Assembly: GCA_002633005.1 (NCBI GenBank)
Contig: NMRA01000915.1
Span: 1 to 35,472, forward strand
Reading direction: 5' to 3'
DNA from: Phoronis australis
Taxonomy: Eukaryota > Phoronida > Phoronidae
Length of the DNA stretch: 35,472 nucleotides
Shown here: positions 25,301 through 30,099 of the stretch, one piece after another
Position numbering within the stretch: the stretch's first letter is position 1
Layout of the letters: each line of letters opens with the position of its first letter
The notes under the pieces: model-generated
Seen by the model: the letters and a program-made list of their open reading frames with translations, nothing else
The model's database searches: none
What the model was told of the DNA's origin: nothing
Program-made: the position numbers and the translations under genes

Positions 25301-28300
25301 TGTCTGATTATGGTCGCACTCAGACGTCTCACGAGCATTGACAATCATATGACTGTTCAGACCGCGGATCAGACATCATATCAGATGTGCCTTCTGACGA
25401 GACGCCATTGGAACGTATCGCGTGTCTGATTGGTTCTCACCTGACGTATATTGCAGGGGGCACTAAAGTTTTCCAAAACTTCATAGCCGCAGTTTCGAAG
25501 GTCGTCGATATATCTGGCTGAATGTTGTTCACATACTTTTCGTACGGCGGCAGTTTTTCATTTATGACTACTGGTAACCATTCGTTTATAATGATATTCT
25601 GAAAATACACAACAAAGTCCAGGGTTACCTTCACTCAGTTGTAGAAACTCTAAAACATTCCATATGTTTATTTAAGAGCACAGCTTATTTACACAGTTTT
25701 TCCATTAACTTCAGCTGTGGGGCATTAAAATTGGTAGATTTTGGCGGACATAAAGATAAGGCACATTATATGAAATAACTACCTGTACGTACAAGTTAAA
25801 GAAGATACCAATAGTGCACAGGAAAAGAGAACAGTCTCCGGTTTTTTTTTAAAGGAGAAGAAGGTCTTTTGCAAGCTTTCAAAATCCAGGAAATAATATG
25901 TCTGATATGACTTAAAACCGATTACAAAACAATATTAAGTACATTGTAGTTTGTTAACAAAATTGGCTTAAAAGTAAACACGAAAATCTTAAGACACTTT
26001 TTACATAGTTTTTGCACTGATCGCCGTGATGTCATAGTTTGTCGTTGAATGCGTGCCTGGTCGAGACGTTTTTGCATTTATCGGACATGAATTATTTGGA
26101 ATTAAGGTATGTTAATATTTCTACTCTCCATCATCAGCTACATTGAGCGGTTTACCGATGCAATGCTACAACGTGACCGTAAGTTAATTGGTTTTTTTAC
26201 TTGAGCTGACATGAAACAATTTCACAGAATAGCGTAATTGTCCCTAAATAGTTTTACCAAAGACAAAAAACGGACTTGACAAACATGAAGACCGCCGGCT
26301 AAATTTGTCTGTTAGGATACATACCTGATAAATAGCGATGACTTTCTTACGTGCTGTGTAAAAACGCTCTTCGTCGGTTAAGTTAGCGTTAAGCTGCAGA
26401 GCAACATGGTTGTGTAGTCGGAACCACAGGGTCGCCAGAGAAAATATTGCGGGGTTTTGATGAGCGTGCACGTCACCAAACACTAGAACAAAAGCAGAAT
26501 GAATATGAAATCTGGTGCAAGCCCCCATTCTGAAAAAAGTTCTTTTGACTCGGACAAATCGTCGCTTCTGAAAAATAGTTCTTTTGAATCGGATCACTCA
26601 CGGCTTCTGAAAAAGTAGTTCTCTTTTATCGGACCACTCACCGCTGTGTTCGTAACTAAGGTTGGAAATGACTTGCCAGATATTGTGTGAGCATGGGAGA
26701 AGTGAAAATTTGTTATTTCCTAAGATTAGGCTCAATGCATTGACTTGACTGCGTTGAATCAAAATGTGCAGAGCATGGCGTCTTGTATCGACGAACTATC
26801 ACGTCTTTTGGAGGCCAGTGCCCAGAAACTACAACCATTCTGAGAAAAAGAACGAGGTGTAGCTAATTTTGTAACAGCAACGTGATCTAAGTAAAACATT
26901 AATTATCGACAGAATCAGGTACATACCAATTTTCGACGTGTTAGCAAGATGAAGGCAATATGTTGCACTCATAGACACTTCTGCTAAAGGCGTTCTTTTA
27001 TACTTAAAGTTACAGTTGTGATGTGAACACTAGGGATTGAAAGATGCGGAACAGTATTTGTACTTACTGTAGAGTTTATCTGTATCCTGGTACTCGTTTT
27101 TTAGTGGATTTGGAATATTTTGAAATGGTAATCCGGGCTTGTTAATGCCCGGATATTGTGGGTTATCCGGTAATGTCACTAGCGTCCCATTGACGAAGGA
27201 TCGAAGAACATTCGCCCAAACTTCGCTACTCCCGTATATAAAGCTACCGTCTATCCAACTGGTTGCACTGTTAACCTTAAAATTAAACTTTACATATTGA
27301 TATATACGGTTATGATCAACAGATGGCGTTATATAGGTAGCATTTCGTTATACTTTCGAACCAATGGCGGAATAAACTACGTTTTAAGAAAACGTAGTAG
27401 TGCGTATTAAATCTATCACCAGTTAAGACATTACACATATAATATGGGCGCTGTAAATACGAATGCTTAAAATAAATTTTTATTGAGACCGTTTACAGTT
27501 GATTCTTATTCTGCTGATTACATGTGCTTTCTGGGCTTAGAAAGAAGTACATACAAGTTGACTTGACCCAGTGGATCATTTCATGCGCCGAGCATAGTCT
27601 GAAGCAATATCGAGCCGTTACTTCTTCCCAAGCTAGACGTCCATAAATCACAACTGAGCAAAGAACAAATTGAGACGTTTGCATGAAACGGTCCCAAATA
27701 GTTACTCGACCAAGTTCCCTAACTGATCTGTTGTGTACTTGTGGTCTTGTAAATATACTGATTGTCCTTTCTTAGTACGCTGTTTGAGTATCGTTACTAG
27801 GCCAGTTTTTGGCTTTTATACAAGTCGAGAGTGAATTCGACGTCGAGTTCTCAGTATTAATGAAAATAAGTAGGGATATTTTCATGCAATGCCCCTAATT
27901 TAGGGATTATGTCCCTAATTTTTTTGATTTAATTAAATGCTCAGTCTTTAGTTGTATTATTAGAAAGTGTCATTTGTAAAAGAGGAACACGTAACAAAAG
28001 TAAAATGATAGATAAACATTATGTATGTGAATTATGAACGAAATAAATGTGCAAAGCATTTAGGGAACTCGTTGAGTCCCTATTAGGGTCTGTTTCATGC
28101 AACCGGTCACAGAGGCCCATGTTATTAAAGTTGTACACCTCAATGGTTGTCACGTGTCTTGCGAACGGAACGTTGGGTTTTATAGAAACACAACGGCCAT
28201 CTTTATGAACCTCTTGAACTGTGTGTTGGTTAATTCTCAGTTAATTCTTCCCAGGAAACACTGCAAAAATACTCGAACGCGTGGTTATGCACGCAAGCAC

Positions 28301-30099
28301 ATTTTTGAATGCTTTTTATAATCAGTTTTAAGATCGACAACTTAAGTAACTTGGGCCGAACCGTTTTAGCGGCACTTTTTGTTTACCATCCAAGGGTTTC
28401 TTACTTTGATACCCGCGGAGGATGCCATGCGTACAATGTGCAAATTGTTATTTTTAGTGCCTGCCTTCTACTGTTCAACGTATGTGACAGATTAATTCAT
28501 CCATACTTGTTTTAAATGCGGCTGTTTTTTTTTTAAATTGTGAAGTGAAAATAGTTGAATTAGTCATGAAAGAAAAAGTGGAACTGTTAGGCCGGCGAAA
28601 GTACTCACGAAACGTTCTCCTACAGCCTAGGGTCGTATGACTAAAAGATTAAACTTAAAACCGCGGAGTAAAGTCCGACGAAACTCAGTCAAACGTAATA
28701 AACTATGAAAGAAGAATTCTTACTTGTTTTCTTGGATTGTTCAAAGATTGTCCAGTCTTCTTGTCGTAGCGCGCCCGCTCGAACGGCATGTTATCGTCAC
28801 CAAGTAGTGGGTCATTTTTAAGTGGCACATTAATGACCTCTGGCGGGCAAGTTGGTTGTGATGAGTCACTGATCTCCATAGAAACCATCTGACCTGAACA
28901 GAAAAGTGAAACACGACCCCTATAGTCAAAATAGTTCTTGCTTGTACTAATGCTGTAGCCAAAAGTTGATATTATACAAAGGAAGTCGAACATGGGCAAT
29001 CAATCTTGAATCGTGAATAGTTCCATGGACGCCAAATTGTTTTTCAGCATCACCGGCGTGGCCACGGGGGCGCTGTGGGACCATGGCCCCTATGTTCTTT
29101 GCAAAAATTCTGTTCAAAACTCGTTTCAGTTTTGCGTTTGTCCCTTTGCTGCATGTAAAGAGGTCCCATATTACAAACAAAGATTTTGCAATAAAAGATT
29201 ATGTAGAAAACTTACTGAAAAAGGCAAACAGGGCAGTCCTATTGGGAGAATATTCAGTTGGCGATGTACAGTTAAACAGCGCGTTGCTAACATGTCGCGC
29301 GTTGGGTCTGCCGGCGAACGTAGCTTGGTATGTCCCGTCATCGTACACCGTAGGCACTTTGTTTATGTAGTGCTCGCCTGTAGAAGAAAAATGCTACAAG
29401 AAGAGACATTCACAGTCTGATTTTGATTTTGTGCCTTGTAGTTGTTATCAACTTTAGTTCTTGTTTTATAGCTCCTGGAGAACTTGCTTTACTACAACAA
29501 GAACATCGATGGATACGACAACAATGATGACCACATAGTGACAAGACCAACAATTGGGACAACGATACCAATTAGAAAAATGTGGCTAAAAGTACACCAA
29601 ACACATCATAAAGAACAATAATTATTGTAACCATTTCGTTCGCGTGAACTGAGACATGAATTTCAACCGAAAATTAGTGGTGGGTACTGAATCTGTTTAA
29701 GTGACATTACAGATTTTAATGCGGACGTTTAATGAATTCTTTGAAGCAAAATATCACCGTGTAACCCTCATTAATTCTCAGATGTTTGGGACAAATCTGA
29801 AATATTGTTACAAAATTTGCTCAATCGACAATCGTGTTTGAAAGTCGAAGCGAGTTGAAAAACCACCGCCTCGAACAAGAGAATCCACTTTGTGGCACAG
29901 CGGGTATTTTACATTGGAACGATGGTTTCGTGACTGAGAGAAGTCAATTATTATCATTGTGTAACAACAGTTAGCAACCAGCTATTGATGAAAGCAGTTC
30001 TTGGGGCTTAAATTTCTCGATTTTTACCTGTCGACCCCCACTCTATATTTGCCAAGTTATTGTACCAGCCATCGAAACGTTGCCTTTCAAAGACAATAT
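1113..30099 (-). CDS. DUOX: Dual oxidase (DUOX), whole gene span, 24 exons seen, both ends incomplete
   Basis: This spliced minus-strand gene encodes a DUOX-family NADPH oxidase, which makes extracellular hydrogen peroxide in a calcium-controlled way. The exons follow the family domain order: peroxidase-like ectodomain, TM0, pleckstrin-like region, EF-hands, six-helix haem core, FAD domain. All 24 exons have GT-AG borders and their phases join without a break, giving 3,881 nt (about 1,293 codons). Vertebrate DUOX is about 1,550 residues, so roughly 30 N-terminal residues (signal peptide) and over 200 C-terminal residues (NADPH-binding) are missing. The 3' exons must lie left of position 1. 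Diagnostic strings include [32 protein letters not shown] and [15 protein letters not shown]. The longest intron is 9.39 kb. No inactivating lesion was seen in any exon. Exon limits were read by eye from homology and splice consensus. Confidence 0.95.
1792..2073 (-). CDS. DUOX: DUOX exon 23: TM4-TM6 with third and fourth haem histidines
   Basis: It encodes [40 protein letters not shown], then [20 protein letters not shown] and [16 protein letters not shown]. The two histidines in THK and LLHG are 13 residues apart, as in NOX enzymes. The end enters the flavodoxin-reductase part (DKL.S.SRK..EISV.KAELLPS). The acceptor is ATTTTTTCCAG and the donor GTAATG; both phases are 1. Confidence 0.96.
2362..2456 (+). 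repeat. Dispersed repeat family, copy 2
   Basis: It matches the copy at 205-306 over most of its length (AATGCACG.CAAT.TCTC, GAAGTCTTGCTTTTTAGCG, GGTCCTAG.GTTACTGAAC). It lies in the intron between exons 22 and 23 and ends next to the exon 22 splice donor. Confidence 0.65.
2471..2611 (-). CDS. DUOX: DUOX exon 22: TM3/TM4 with second haem histidine
   Basis: It reads [20 protein letters not shown] and later [14 protein letters not shown], matching LHSVGHVVN.Y.FS... and W.FQTVPG. The first histidine (VIH) equals NOX2 His115. An alternative acceptor 18 nt upstream (CTGAGTAG) would add six residues; the chosen one (TTATTCCAG) reproduces the family length exactly. The donor is GTAAGT; both phases are 1. 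A dispersed repeat copy ends about 14 bp from the donor. Confidence 0.88.
3693..3766. repeat. 34 bp tandem repeat, 2.2 copies
   Basis: Two exact copies (3693-3726 and 3727-3760) of a 34 bp unit starting ACTTGGACAATAGATG are followed by ACTTGG of a third. Exact identity suggests a recent duplication. Confidence 0.93.
3850..3942. repeat. Inverted repeat, MITE-like
   Basis: The left arm AATGGTCTGATAT / TTGAGAACCAGTTT pairs with the complement of the right arm AAACTGGTTCTCAA ... ATATCAGACTATT. The right arm has an insertion containing CGGGCAC, and the loop has CGGGCA. This could be a small fold-back element. Confidence 0.65.
4015..4245 (-). CDS. DUOX: DUOX exon 21: TM2-TM3 with first haem histidine
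   Basis: It encodes [59 protein letters not shown] and [15 protein letters not shown]. The conserved RN.I..LR.TFLN.YVPFD string identifies DUOX clearly. The histidine of FHK is the position of NOX2 His101, a haem ligand. The acceptor is TTGTTCCATAG and the donor GTAAGG; both phases are 1. Confidence 0.96.
4642..4746. repeat. Left copy of 105 bp direct repeat (partial exon 20 copy)
   Basis: It is identical to 6625-6729 except for six mismatches over 105 bp (about 94%), with no gaps. On the minus strand it holds the 3' part of DUOX exon 20 from IFY to ADKFY, a splice donor (GTAAGT here, GTGAGT in the other copy) and about 40 bp of intron. It directly abuts the low-coordinate end of the LINE. 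Two substitutions change residues relative to exon 20 (Leu to Phe, Ile to Asn), suggesting this copy is not under selection. Confidence 0.9.
4747..6624 (-). mobile_element. 5'-truncated non-LTR retrotransposon (LINE)
   Basis: About 1.88 kb lies exactly between the two 105 bp direct repeats. It is in the same orientation as DUOX. From its 5' (high-coordinate) side the minus strand begins inside a reverse-transcriptase domain ([19 protein letters not shown]), continues through the catalytic motifs to a Cys/His-rich C-terminus, and ends in a 3' region containing GGGCCAGAGGCCTTCAATAC. No endonuclease domain is present, so it is 5'-truncated, as is usual for LINE insertions. The clade was not resolved (CR1/L2-like or related). 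Confidence 0.88.
4850..6615 (-). pseudogene. Broken reverse transcriptase of the LINE
   Basis: The motifs are spread over several frames. They include NYRGI near 6540, [17 protein letters not shown] near 6329-6279, [20 protein letters not shown] near 6160-6100, and the catalytic YADD at 6009-6020. Further down are [12 protein letters not shown] and a C-terminal [17 protein letters not shown] zinc-knuckle-like block near 5050-4990. Stop codons and frame changes interrupt it (for example a stop just upstream of FVDFSKAFD), so no intact enzyme can be made. Confidence 0.88.
6625..6729. repeat. Right copy of 105 bp direct repeat (inside functional exon 20 region)
   Basis: It partners 4642-4746. 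This copy continues without a break into the 5' half of exon 20, so the gene's reading frame and donor site survive the insertion. Its position right next to the LINE's 5' end makes it a good candidate for an unusually long target-site duplication. Confidence 0.9.
6667..6821 (-). CDS. DUOX: DUOX exon 20: first helix of the ferric-reductase core (TM1)
   Basis: It reads [40 protein letters not shown] and [15 protein letters not shown]...H..YL..FY is the family's entry into the first NOX-core helix. The acceptor is GTAACTTTGTTTCAG and the donor GTGAGT. In phase 2, out phase 1. Its 3' part and donor lie inside a 105 bp direct repeat whose other copy is at 4642-4746 beyond a LINE insertion; only this copy has the complete exon. 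Confidence 0.94.
6822..7670. other. Intron between exons 19 and 20
   Basis: It contains a fold-back MITE (6972-7188) and, at 7540-7560, a short TA/T-rich simple repeat. Nothing else is recognised. Confidence 0.65.
6972..7188. mobile_element. Fold-back MITE, near-palindromic, 217 bp
   Basis: Both ends read TAAGAA.ATATTTACCCTTGA when oriented inward, and the arms continue through TTCGGCTCC.ATCAGCAG, ACTTCCGAAGTTAT-like and CTAGGTGGCGTGGTGATCAG. The arms are about 85 bp with a short spacer, so RNA from this region would form a long hairpin. It has no coding capacity. The transposon superfamily was not determined; the outer bases suggest a TA target. Confidence 0.88.
7671..7979 (-). CDS. DUOX: DUOX exon 19: degenerate third EF lobe and poly-serine cytoplasmic linker
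   Basis: It encodes [40 protein letters not shown] and [10 protein letters not shown]. The [15 protein letters not shown] segment sits where vertebrate DUOX has a non-binding EF-like lobe. It is followed by [12 protein letters not shown], a run of seven serines and a Lys/Pro-rich tail, a variable part of the family. The acceptor (TTTTAAAAAG) has a poor pyrimidine tract and the donor is GTGCGA; both keep phase 2 with neighbours, which is why they were chosen. Confidence 0.86.
7980..8774. other. Intron between exons 18 and 19
   Basis: No gene was seen. A perfect 9 bp stem (TACTATGTC / GACATAGTA) lies near 8694-8728. Confidence 0.6.
8775..8868 (-). CDS. DUOX: DUOX exon 18: EF-hand 2
   Basis: It encodes [20 protein letters not shown] and then [11 protein letters not shown]. 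The loop [12 protein letters not shown] has Asp at 1, 3 and 5, Ser at 7, Lys at 9 and Glu at 12, so it should still bind calcium although position 9 is unusual. It corresponds to the RMYDFDGNGLISKDEF hand of vertebrate DUOX. The acceptor is GCATTTTAG and the donor GTAGGT. In phase 1, out phase 2. Confidence 0.94.
9107..9242 (-). CDS. DUOX: DUOX exon 17: EF-hand 1
   Basis: It reads [20 protein letters not shown], then the calcium-binding loop [12 protein letters not shown]. Loop ligand positions are D1, D3, N5, Y7, S9 and E12, all consistent with a working EF-hand. It matches AEFAESLGLKP...DKDGNGYLSFREF in vertebrate DUOX. The acceptor is CTTGTCTGCAG and the donor GTACAC. In phase 0, out phase 1. 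Confidence 0.95.
9451..9540 (-). CDS. DUOX: DUOX exon 16: linker before EF-hands
   Basis: It encodes 30 codons, [20 protein letters not shown] then [10 protein letters not shown], aligning with the DUOX stretch just ahead of AEFAESLGLKP. The acceptor is TTTTCTTTCAG and the donor GTAAGA; both phases are 0. Confidence 0.88.
9541..10090. other. Intron between exons 15 and 16
   Basis: Nothing recognisable beyond AT-rich intron sequence. Confidence 0.6.
10091..10276 (-). CDS. DUOX: DUOX exon 15: pleckstrin-like region, continued
   Basis: It reads [20 protein letters not shown] and [13 protein letters not shown], matching the DUOX helix after KEYDL and the RR.LLE.FFRHLF block. The acceptor is AACTGTTTCAG. 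The donor is weaker (GAG then GTTGGT); it is preferred over a GTAC four bases downstream because it keeps phase 0 with exon 16. The 3' limit is therefore less certain than for other exons. Confidence 0.87.
10277..10910. other. Intron between exons 14 and 15
   Basis: No gene was seen. A short hairpin-prone segment (CACCACTTATAGTGGTG, then CCACCACCGTGG) lies at 10771-10805. Confidence 0.6.
10911..11119 (-). CDS. DUOX: DUOX exon 14: pleckstrin-like region 1
   Basis: It encodes [40 protein letters not shown] and [13 protein letters not shown]. It aligns with the DUOX cytoplasmic block (EWxG... , LR.I.L....V...LS..RG.RTLLLKIPKEYDLVL) seen as a pleckstrin-like fold in DUOX structures. In phase 1 (joins exon 13), out phase 0; the acceptor is CATTTATAG and the donor GTAAGA. 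Confidence 0.94.
11972..12089. repeat. Imperfect palindrome, MITE-like
   Basis: The left arm (GGAATGTTTAGCATGACG, then ATGACGTTTTGGACCCA) is complemented by the right arm (TGGGTCCAAATTGCGTCAT, then CGTCATCACTAAACATCC) around a loop of about 38 bases. The arms carry repeated TGACG motifs. It is probably a small decayed fold-back element. Confidence 0.7.
13960..14106 (+). repeat. Left terminal inverted repeat of the Kolobok-like element
   Basis: It matches the complement of 15490-15639 over its whole length with a few substitutions and a short TTGG-repeat length difference (GGTTGGTTTCTTATCC here against a longer GGTTGG run in the other arm). Confidence 0.9.
14282..15036 (+). pseudogene. Frameshifted THAP-domain protein of the transposon
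   Basis: THAP is a C2CH zinc-finger DNA-binding domain used by several transposases. The first part ([19 protein letters not shown]) is in one frame from 14282. The second part ([12 protein letters not shown], then KKDAIPSVL, the conserved C-x2-H and AVPTxF-like box) is in another frame from about 14390, so one indel near 14379-14397 breaks the domain. The N-terminal zinc cysteines were not located. After a Ser/Pro-rich region comes CQVCGEGV...[18 protein letters not shown], which resembles the C-terminal zinc-ribbon-like block of THAP proteins in invertebrate genomes. The last 20 or so codons are antisense to the facing ORF, suggesting an internal deletion joined the two. Confidence 0.75.
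14904..15320 (-). CDS. Transposon ORF with P2X7 C-terminal (ballast)-like motif
   Basis: The 138-codon ORF reads, after an acidic stretch with [30 protein letters not shown] and [10 protein letters not shown]. The spacing WCxCxxCxxMPTxxECxC is that of the cysteine-rich zinc-binding ballast domain of P2X7 receptors, also found in many transposon-borne proteins of invertebrates. There is no channel domain, so this is not a receptor gene. The first ATG is at 15320; a second Met seven codons in is equally possible. The 3' end runs antisense into the THAP ORF, so the natural C-terminus is probably lost. Confidence 0.6.
   Translation of the reverse strand: MCCKLKMAGVGDPYHRDSSVSDGQDLVHSSGDEEFFHGHSVGGYMFEPEYNEAEYVQALAAVDRNEAATEDRRGETSWCKCTVCVVMPTSMECLCYSEFNEAKPLLDMVKWTSGTPQTEEQLYHLPECLATHSHWMVT
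15490..15639 (-). repeat. Right terminal inverted repeat of the Kolobok-like element
   Basis: It complements 13960-14106. It differs mainly by an expanded CCAACCAACCAACC run near 15582-15596 and scattered substitutions. Confidence 0.9.
16773..17130 (+). repeat. Two further cores of the dispersed CACGTG/AATGCA repeat
   Basis: At 16773-16821 (GTCACGTGCTTTG, GAATGCATGGCGATATCTCG, CGAAG) and 17081-17130 (GATCATGTGCTTCACTTG, AATGCATGGCAATAACTCG) the same core as at 205-306 and 2362-2456 recurs, all in plus orientation. Confidence 0.55.
17956..18546 (+). pseudogene. Coding-like remnant, unknown family
   Basis: Fragmentary plus-strand frames read like decayed protein. 17956-18084 gives [20 protein letters not shown] then EFEVAYDK and a stop. 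About 18262-18360 gives [20 protein letters not shown] then ELYN, with coiled-coil-like composition. About 18390-18546 gives [20 protein letters not shown] then [12 protein letters not shown], interrupted by stops. I do not recognise the family. It may be an old retroelement or retrocopied gene, or chance. Confidence 0.3.
18607..18712 (+). repeat. Diverged tandem duplication
   Basis: GTGTTGCGTCATCAGCC... ACTGTGACCAGCAAG is repeated about 70 bp downstream as GTGTTGCATCACCAGAG ACGGTTACCAGCAAG. Confidence 0.6.
19257..19526 (+). other. Asp/Asn-rich open frame, uncertain
   Basis: A 90-codon frame is open from a stop at 19254 to TGA at 19524-19526. It is dominated by Asp, Asn, Ala and Gly ([20 protein letters not shown] and later [11 protein letters not shown]). 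The DNA is a degenerate GACAAC-type triplet repeat, which would give such a protein by chance; the end ([14 protein letters not shown]) is less repetitive. There is no start codon at its beginning and no clear splice context, so I do not call it a gene. Confidence 0.25.
20510..20632 (-). CDS. DUOX: DUOX exon 13: second half of TM0 and basic cytoplasmic linker
   Basis: It reads [20 protein letters not shown] and then a Lys/Arg-rich stretch ([19 protein letters not shown]). This completes the TM helix begun in exon 12 and starts the cytoplasmic part, as in other DUOX proteins (AWIVARLRMRNFKRLQ-like). The acceptor is TATTTCAG and the donor GTAAGT; both phases are 1. The next coding exon is 9.39 kb away. 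Confidence 0.9.
20633..21331. other. Intron between exons 12 and 13
   Basis: It contains a CG-rich repeat-like stretch at 20750-20880 (GACGCAATACACTCGCGACG, GCGATAACGCAAGATC) resembling sequence near 16735-16760. Overlapping ORFs on both strands at 20898-21195 match nothing I know. Confidence 0.55.
21332..21481 (-). CDS. DUOX: DUOX exon 12: membrane-proximal cysteines and first half of TM0
   Basis: It begins [20 protein letters not shown], then [10 protein letters not shown] and the hydrophobic run [14 protein letters not shown]. In vertebrate DUOX a cysteine pair at this place (GDPCP... and ...C.) sits just outside the membrane, followed by the first transmembrane helix. The acceptor is TTGTAATTTTAG and the donor GTGAGA; both phases are 1. 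Confidence 0.93.
21798..21910 (-). CDS. DUOX: DUOX exon 11: C-terminal peroxidase segment
   Basis: It reads [20 protein letters not shown], then [10 protein letters not shown], matching the DUOX LFS..EI.EI..TTL.DV......I....NVF.W. segment. The acceptor is TTTTGTCTGCAG and the donor GTAAGC. In phase 2, out phase 1. Confidence 0.94.
22102..22277 (-). CDS. DUOX: DUOX exon 10: end of peroxidase fold
   Basis: It encodes [29 protein letters not shown] and [20 protein letters not shown]. The final motif equals the strongly conserved EQF.RLRDGDRYWFEN string of haem-peroxidase folds. The acceptor is ACATTGTTTCAG and the donor GTGAGA. In phase 0, out phase 2. Confidence 0.95.
22278..22839. other. Intron between exons 9 and 10
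   Basis: No gene was seen. An ATGT microsatellite lies at 22611-22634. Confidence 0.65.
22611..22634. repeat. ATGT microsatellite
   Basis: About four perfect ATGT units followed by a TATATATG tail. Confidence 0.9.
22840..22997 (-). CDS. DUOX: DUOX exon 9: peroxidase-like domain
   Basis: It encodes [20 protein letters not shown], then [16 protein letters not shown]. This corresponds to the GPLKFSR.DL....Q.GRD.GLP.Y...R block of animal peroxidases. The acceptor is CTTATCGTGCAG and the donor GTAAGG. In phase 1, out phase 0. The last codons (NVTESHPN) include an NVT sequon. Confidence 0.92.
22998..23627. other. Intron between exons 8 and 9
   Basis: No exon is recognised. A plus-strand ORF at 23221-23553 has no recognisable motif. 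Confidence 0.6.
23628..23730 (-). CDS. DUOX: DUOX exon 8: peroxidase-like domain
   Basis: It reads [20 protein letters not shown] followed by VEDFR, matching the DUOX block (VDxLLLGMASQIAExED..VVEDxR). The acceptor is TACGGTTTCAG and the donor GTAATT. In phase 0, out phase 1. Confidence 0.93.
23731..24464. other. Intron between exons 7 and 8
   Basis: Nothing is identified. A minus-strand ORF at 24234-24428 contains [10 protein letters not shown], which is probably a chance likeness because exons 8 and 9 already supply that part of DUOX. Confidence 0.6.
24465..24531 (-). CDS. DUOX: DUOX exon 7: short 67 nt peroxidase exon
   Basis: After the split arginine it reads [19 protein letters not shown], equivalent to the DUOX segment RNxSC...ALRxCNSYW. 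It is the shortest exon and is easily missed by ORF scans. An NKT sequon is present. The acceptor is ATATTTTCAG and the donor GTAATG. In phase 2, out phase 0. Confidence 0.92.
24532..25440. other. Intron between exons 6 and 7
   Basis: No exon is recognised. The 25190-25430 part is less AT-rich than its surroundings and repeats TCTGAT/ATCAGA words, hinting at a decayed repeat; the plus-strand ORF there (25178-25429) has no known motif. Confidence 0.5.
25441..25598 (-). CDS. DUOX: DUOX exon 6: peroxidase-like domain
   Basis: It encodes [20 protein letters not shown] and later [19 protein letters not shown], matching the DUOX NIAVYEWLP block and the F..AA.. ..T.VPP..Y. block. The acceptor is GTATTTTCAG and the donor GTGAGA. 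It enters in phase 0 and leaves in phase 2, splitting an arginine codon shared with exon 7. Confidence 0.94.
25599..26324. other. Intron between exons 5 and 6
   Basis: AT-rich intron sequence; I see nothing in it. Confidence 0.6.
26325..26482 (-). CDS. DUOX: DUOX exon 5: peroxidase-like domain with proximal-histidine region
   Basis: It encodes [34 protein letters not shown] and [17 protein letters not shown] aligns with the REHNRLA motif that carries the proximal haem histidine in myeloperoxidase-type enzymes; the histidine is kept while the glutamate is replaced by leucine. The acceptor is TTTGTTCTAG and the donor GTATGT; phase 1 in, 0 out. Confidence 0.94.
26483..27067. other. Intron between exons 4 and 5
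   Basis: It contains a three-copy tandem repeat at 26528-26644; otherwise nothing is identified. Confidence 0.65.
26528..26644. repeat. 38-40 bp tandem repeat, three copies
   Basis: Units at 26528-26565, 26566-26604 and 26605-26644 each begin TTCTGAAAAA, continue with AGTTCTTTTGA.TCGGA-like sequence and end C.GC. They differ by a few substitutions and single-base indels. Confidence 0.88.
27068..27275 (-). CDS. DUOX: DUOX exon 4: peroxidase-like domain, WIDGS motif
   Basis: It reads [20 protein letters not shown], then [18 protein letters not shown]. The WIDGSxIYGSS string is a hallmark of animal haem-peroxidase folds including DUOX. An NGT sequon is present. The start GTT (rather than the nearer AG four codons inside) is chosen because it keeps phase 0 with exon 3. 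The donor is GTAAGT, out phase 1. Confidence 0.94.
27276..28723. other. Intron between exons 3 and 4
   Basis: It contains a 424 bp inverted-repeat element (27679-28102). ORFs at 28097-28515 on the plus strand show no recognisable family. Confidence 0.65.
27679..28102. mobile_element. MITE-like element with about 42 bp terminal inverted repeats
   Basis: The left end TTGCATGAAACGGTCCCAAA, through TACTCGACCAAGTTCCCT, is complemented by the right end AGGGAACTCGTTGAGTCCCT, through GGGTCTGTTTCATGCAA. The interior is AT-rich and non-coding and holds an extra internal TTTCATGCAATGCCCC-like word at 27882. No clear target duplication could be fixed by eye. Confidence 0.75.
28724..28893 (-). CDS. DUOX: DUOX exon 3: peroxidase-like domain
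   Basis: It encodes [11 protein letters not shown], then [15 protein letters not shown] and [20 protein letters not shown], matching the DUOX block with a CP-containing turn, DP motif and PF.RSR..P.TG...NPR. Joined to exon 2 it gives FFSQMV where catalytic haem peroxidases carry the distal Asp-His pair, so that pair is absent. The acceptor is TTTTCTGTTCAG and the donor GTAAGA; in phase 1, out phase 0. Confidence 0.94.
28894..29215. other. Intron between exons 2 and 3
   Basis: Short intron; the overlapping plus-strand ORFs here are partly antisense to exon 2 and are not called. Confidence 0.6.
29216..29377 (-). CDS. DUOX: DUOX exon 2: peroxidase-like domain
   Basis: The translation reads [20 protein letters not shown], then [11 protein letters not shown] and NRTALFAFF. 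It aligns with the DUOX segment that follows the N-terminal signature (a PASYADGVYQP-like block in vertebrates, ending in an NRT..xxFF motif). Two N-glycosylation sequons (NCT, NRT) fit an extracellular domain. The acceptor is TTCTTCTACAG and the donor GTAAGT; both phases are 1. Confidence 0.93.
29378..30027. other. Intron between exons 1 and 2 of those seen
   Basis: AT-rich; 29490-29570 is rich in ACAAC/GACAA words like the region at 19.3 kb. Nothing else is identified. Confidence 0.55.
30028..30099 (-). CDS. DUOX: DUOX exon 1 of those seen: start of peroxidase-like domain
   Basis: The exon contains [10 protein letters not shown] followed by EWGSTG, the signature near the mature N-terminus of DUOX proteins. 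The acceptor is a pyrimidine tract ending TTTCCAG, and the donor is GTAAAA. It enters and leaves in phase 1, so at least one upstream coding exon (start codon and signal peptide) must exist at a higher coordinate; I could not identify it. Confidence 0.92.

Noticed and set aside
29013-29420. Two long overlapping plus-strand ORFs
   Set aside because: They are antisense to DUOX exon 2 and have no family features of their own.
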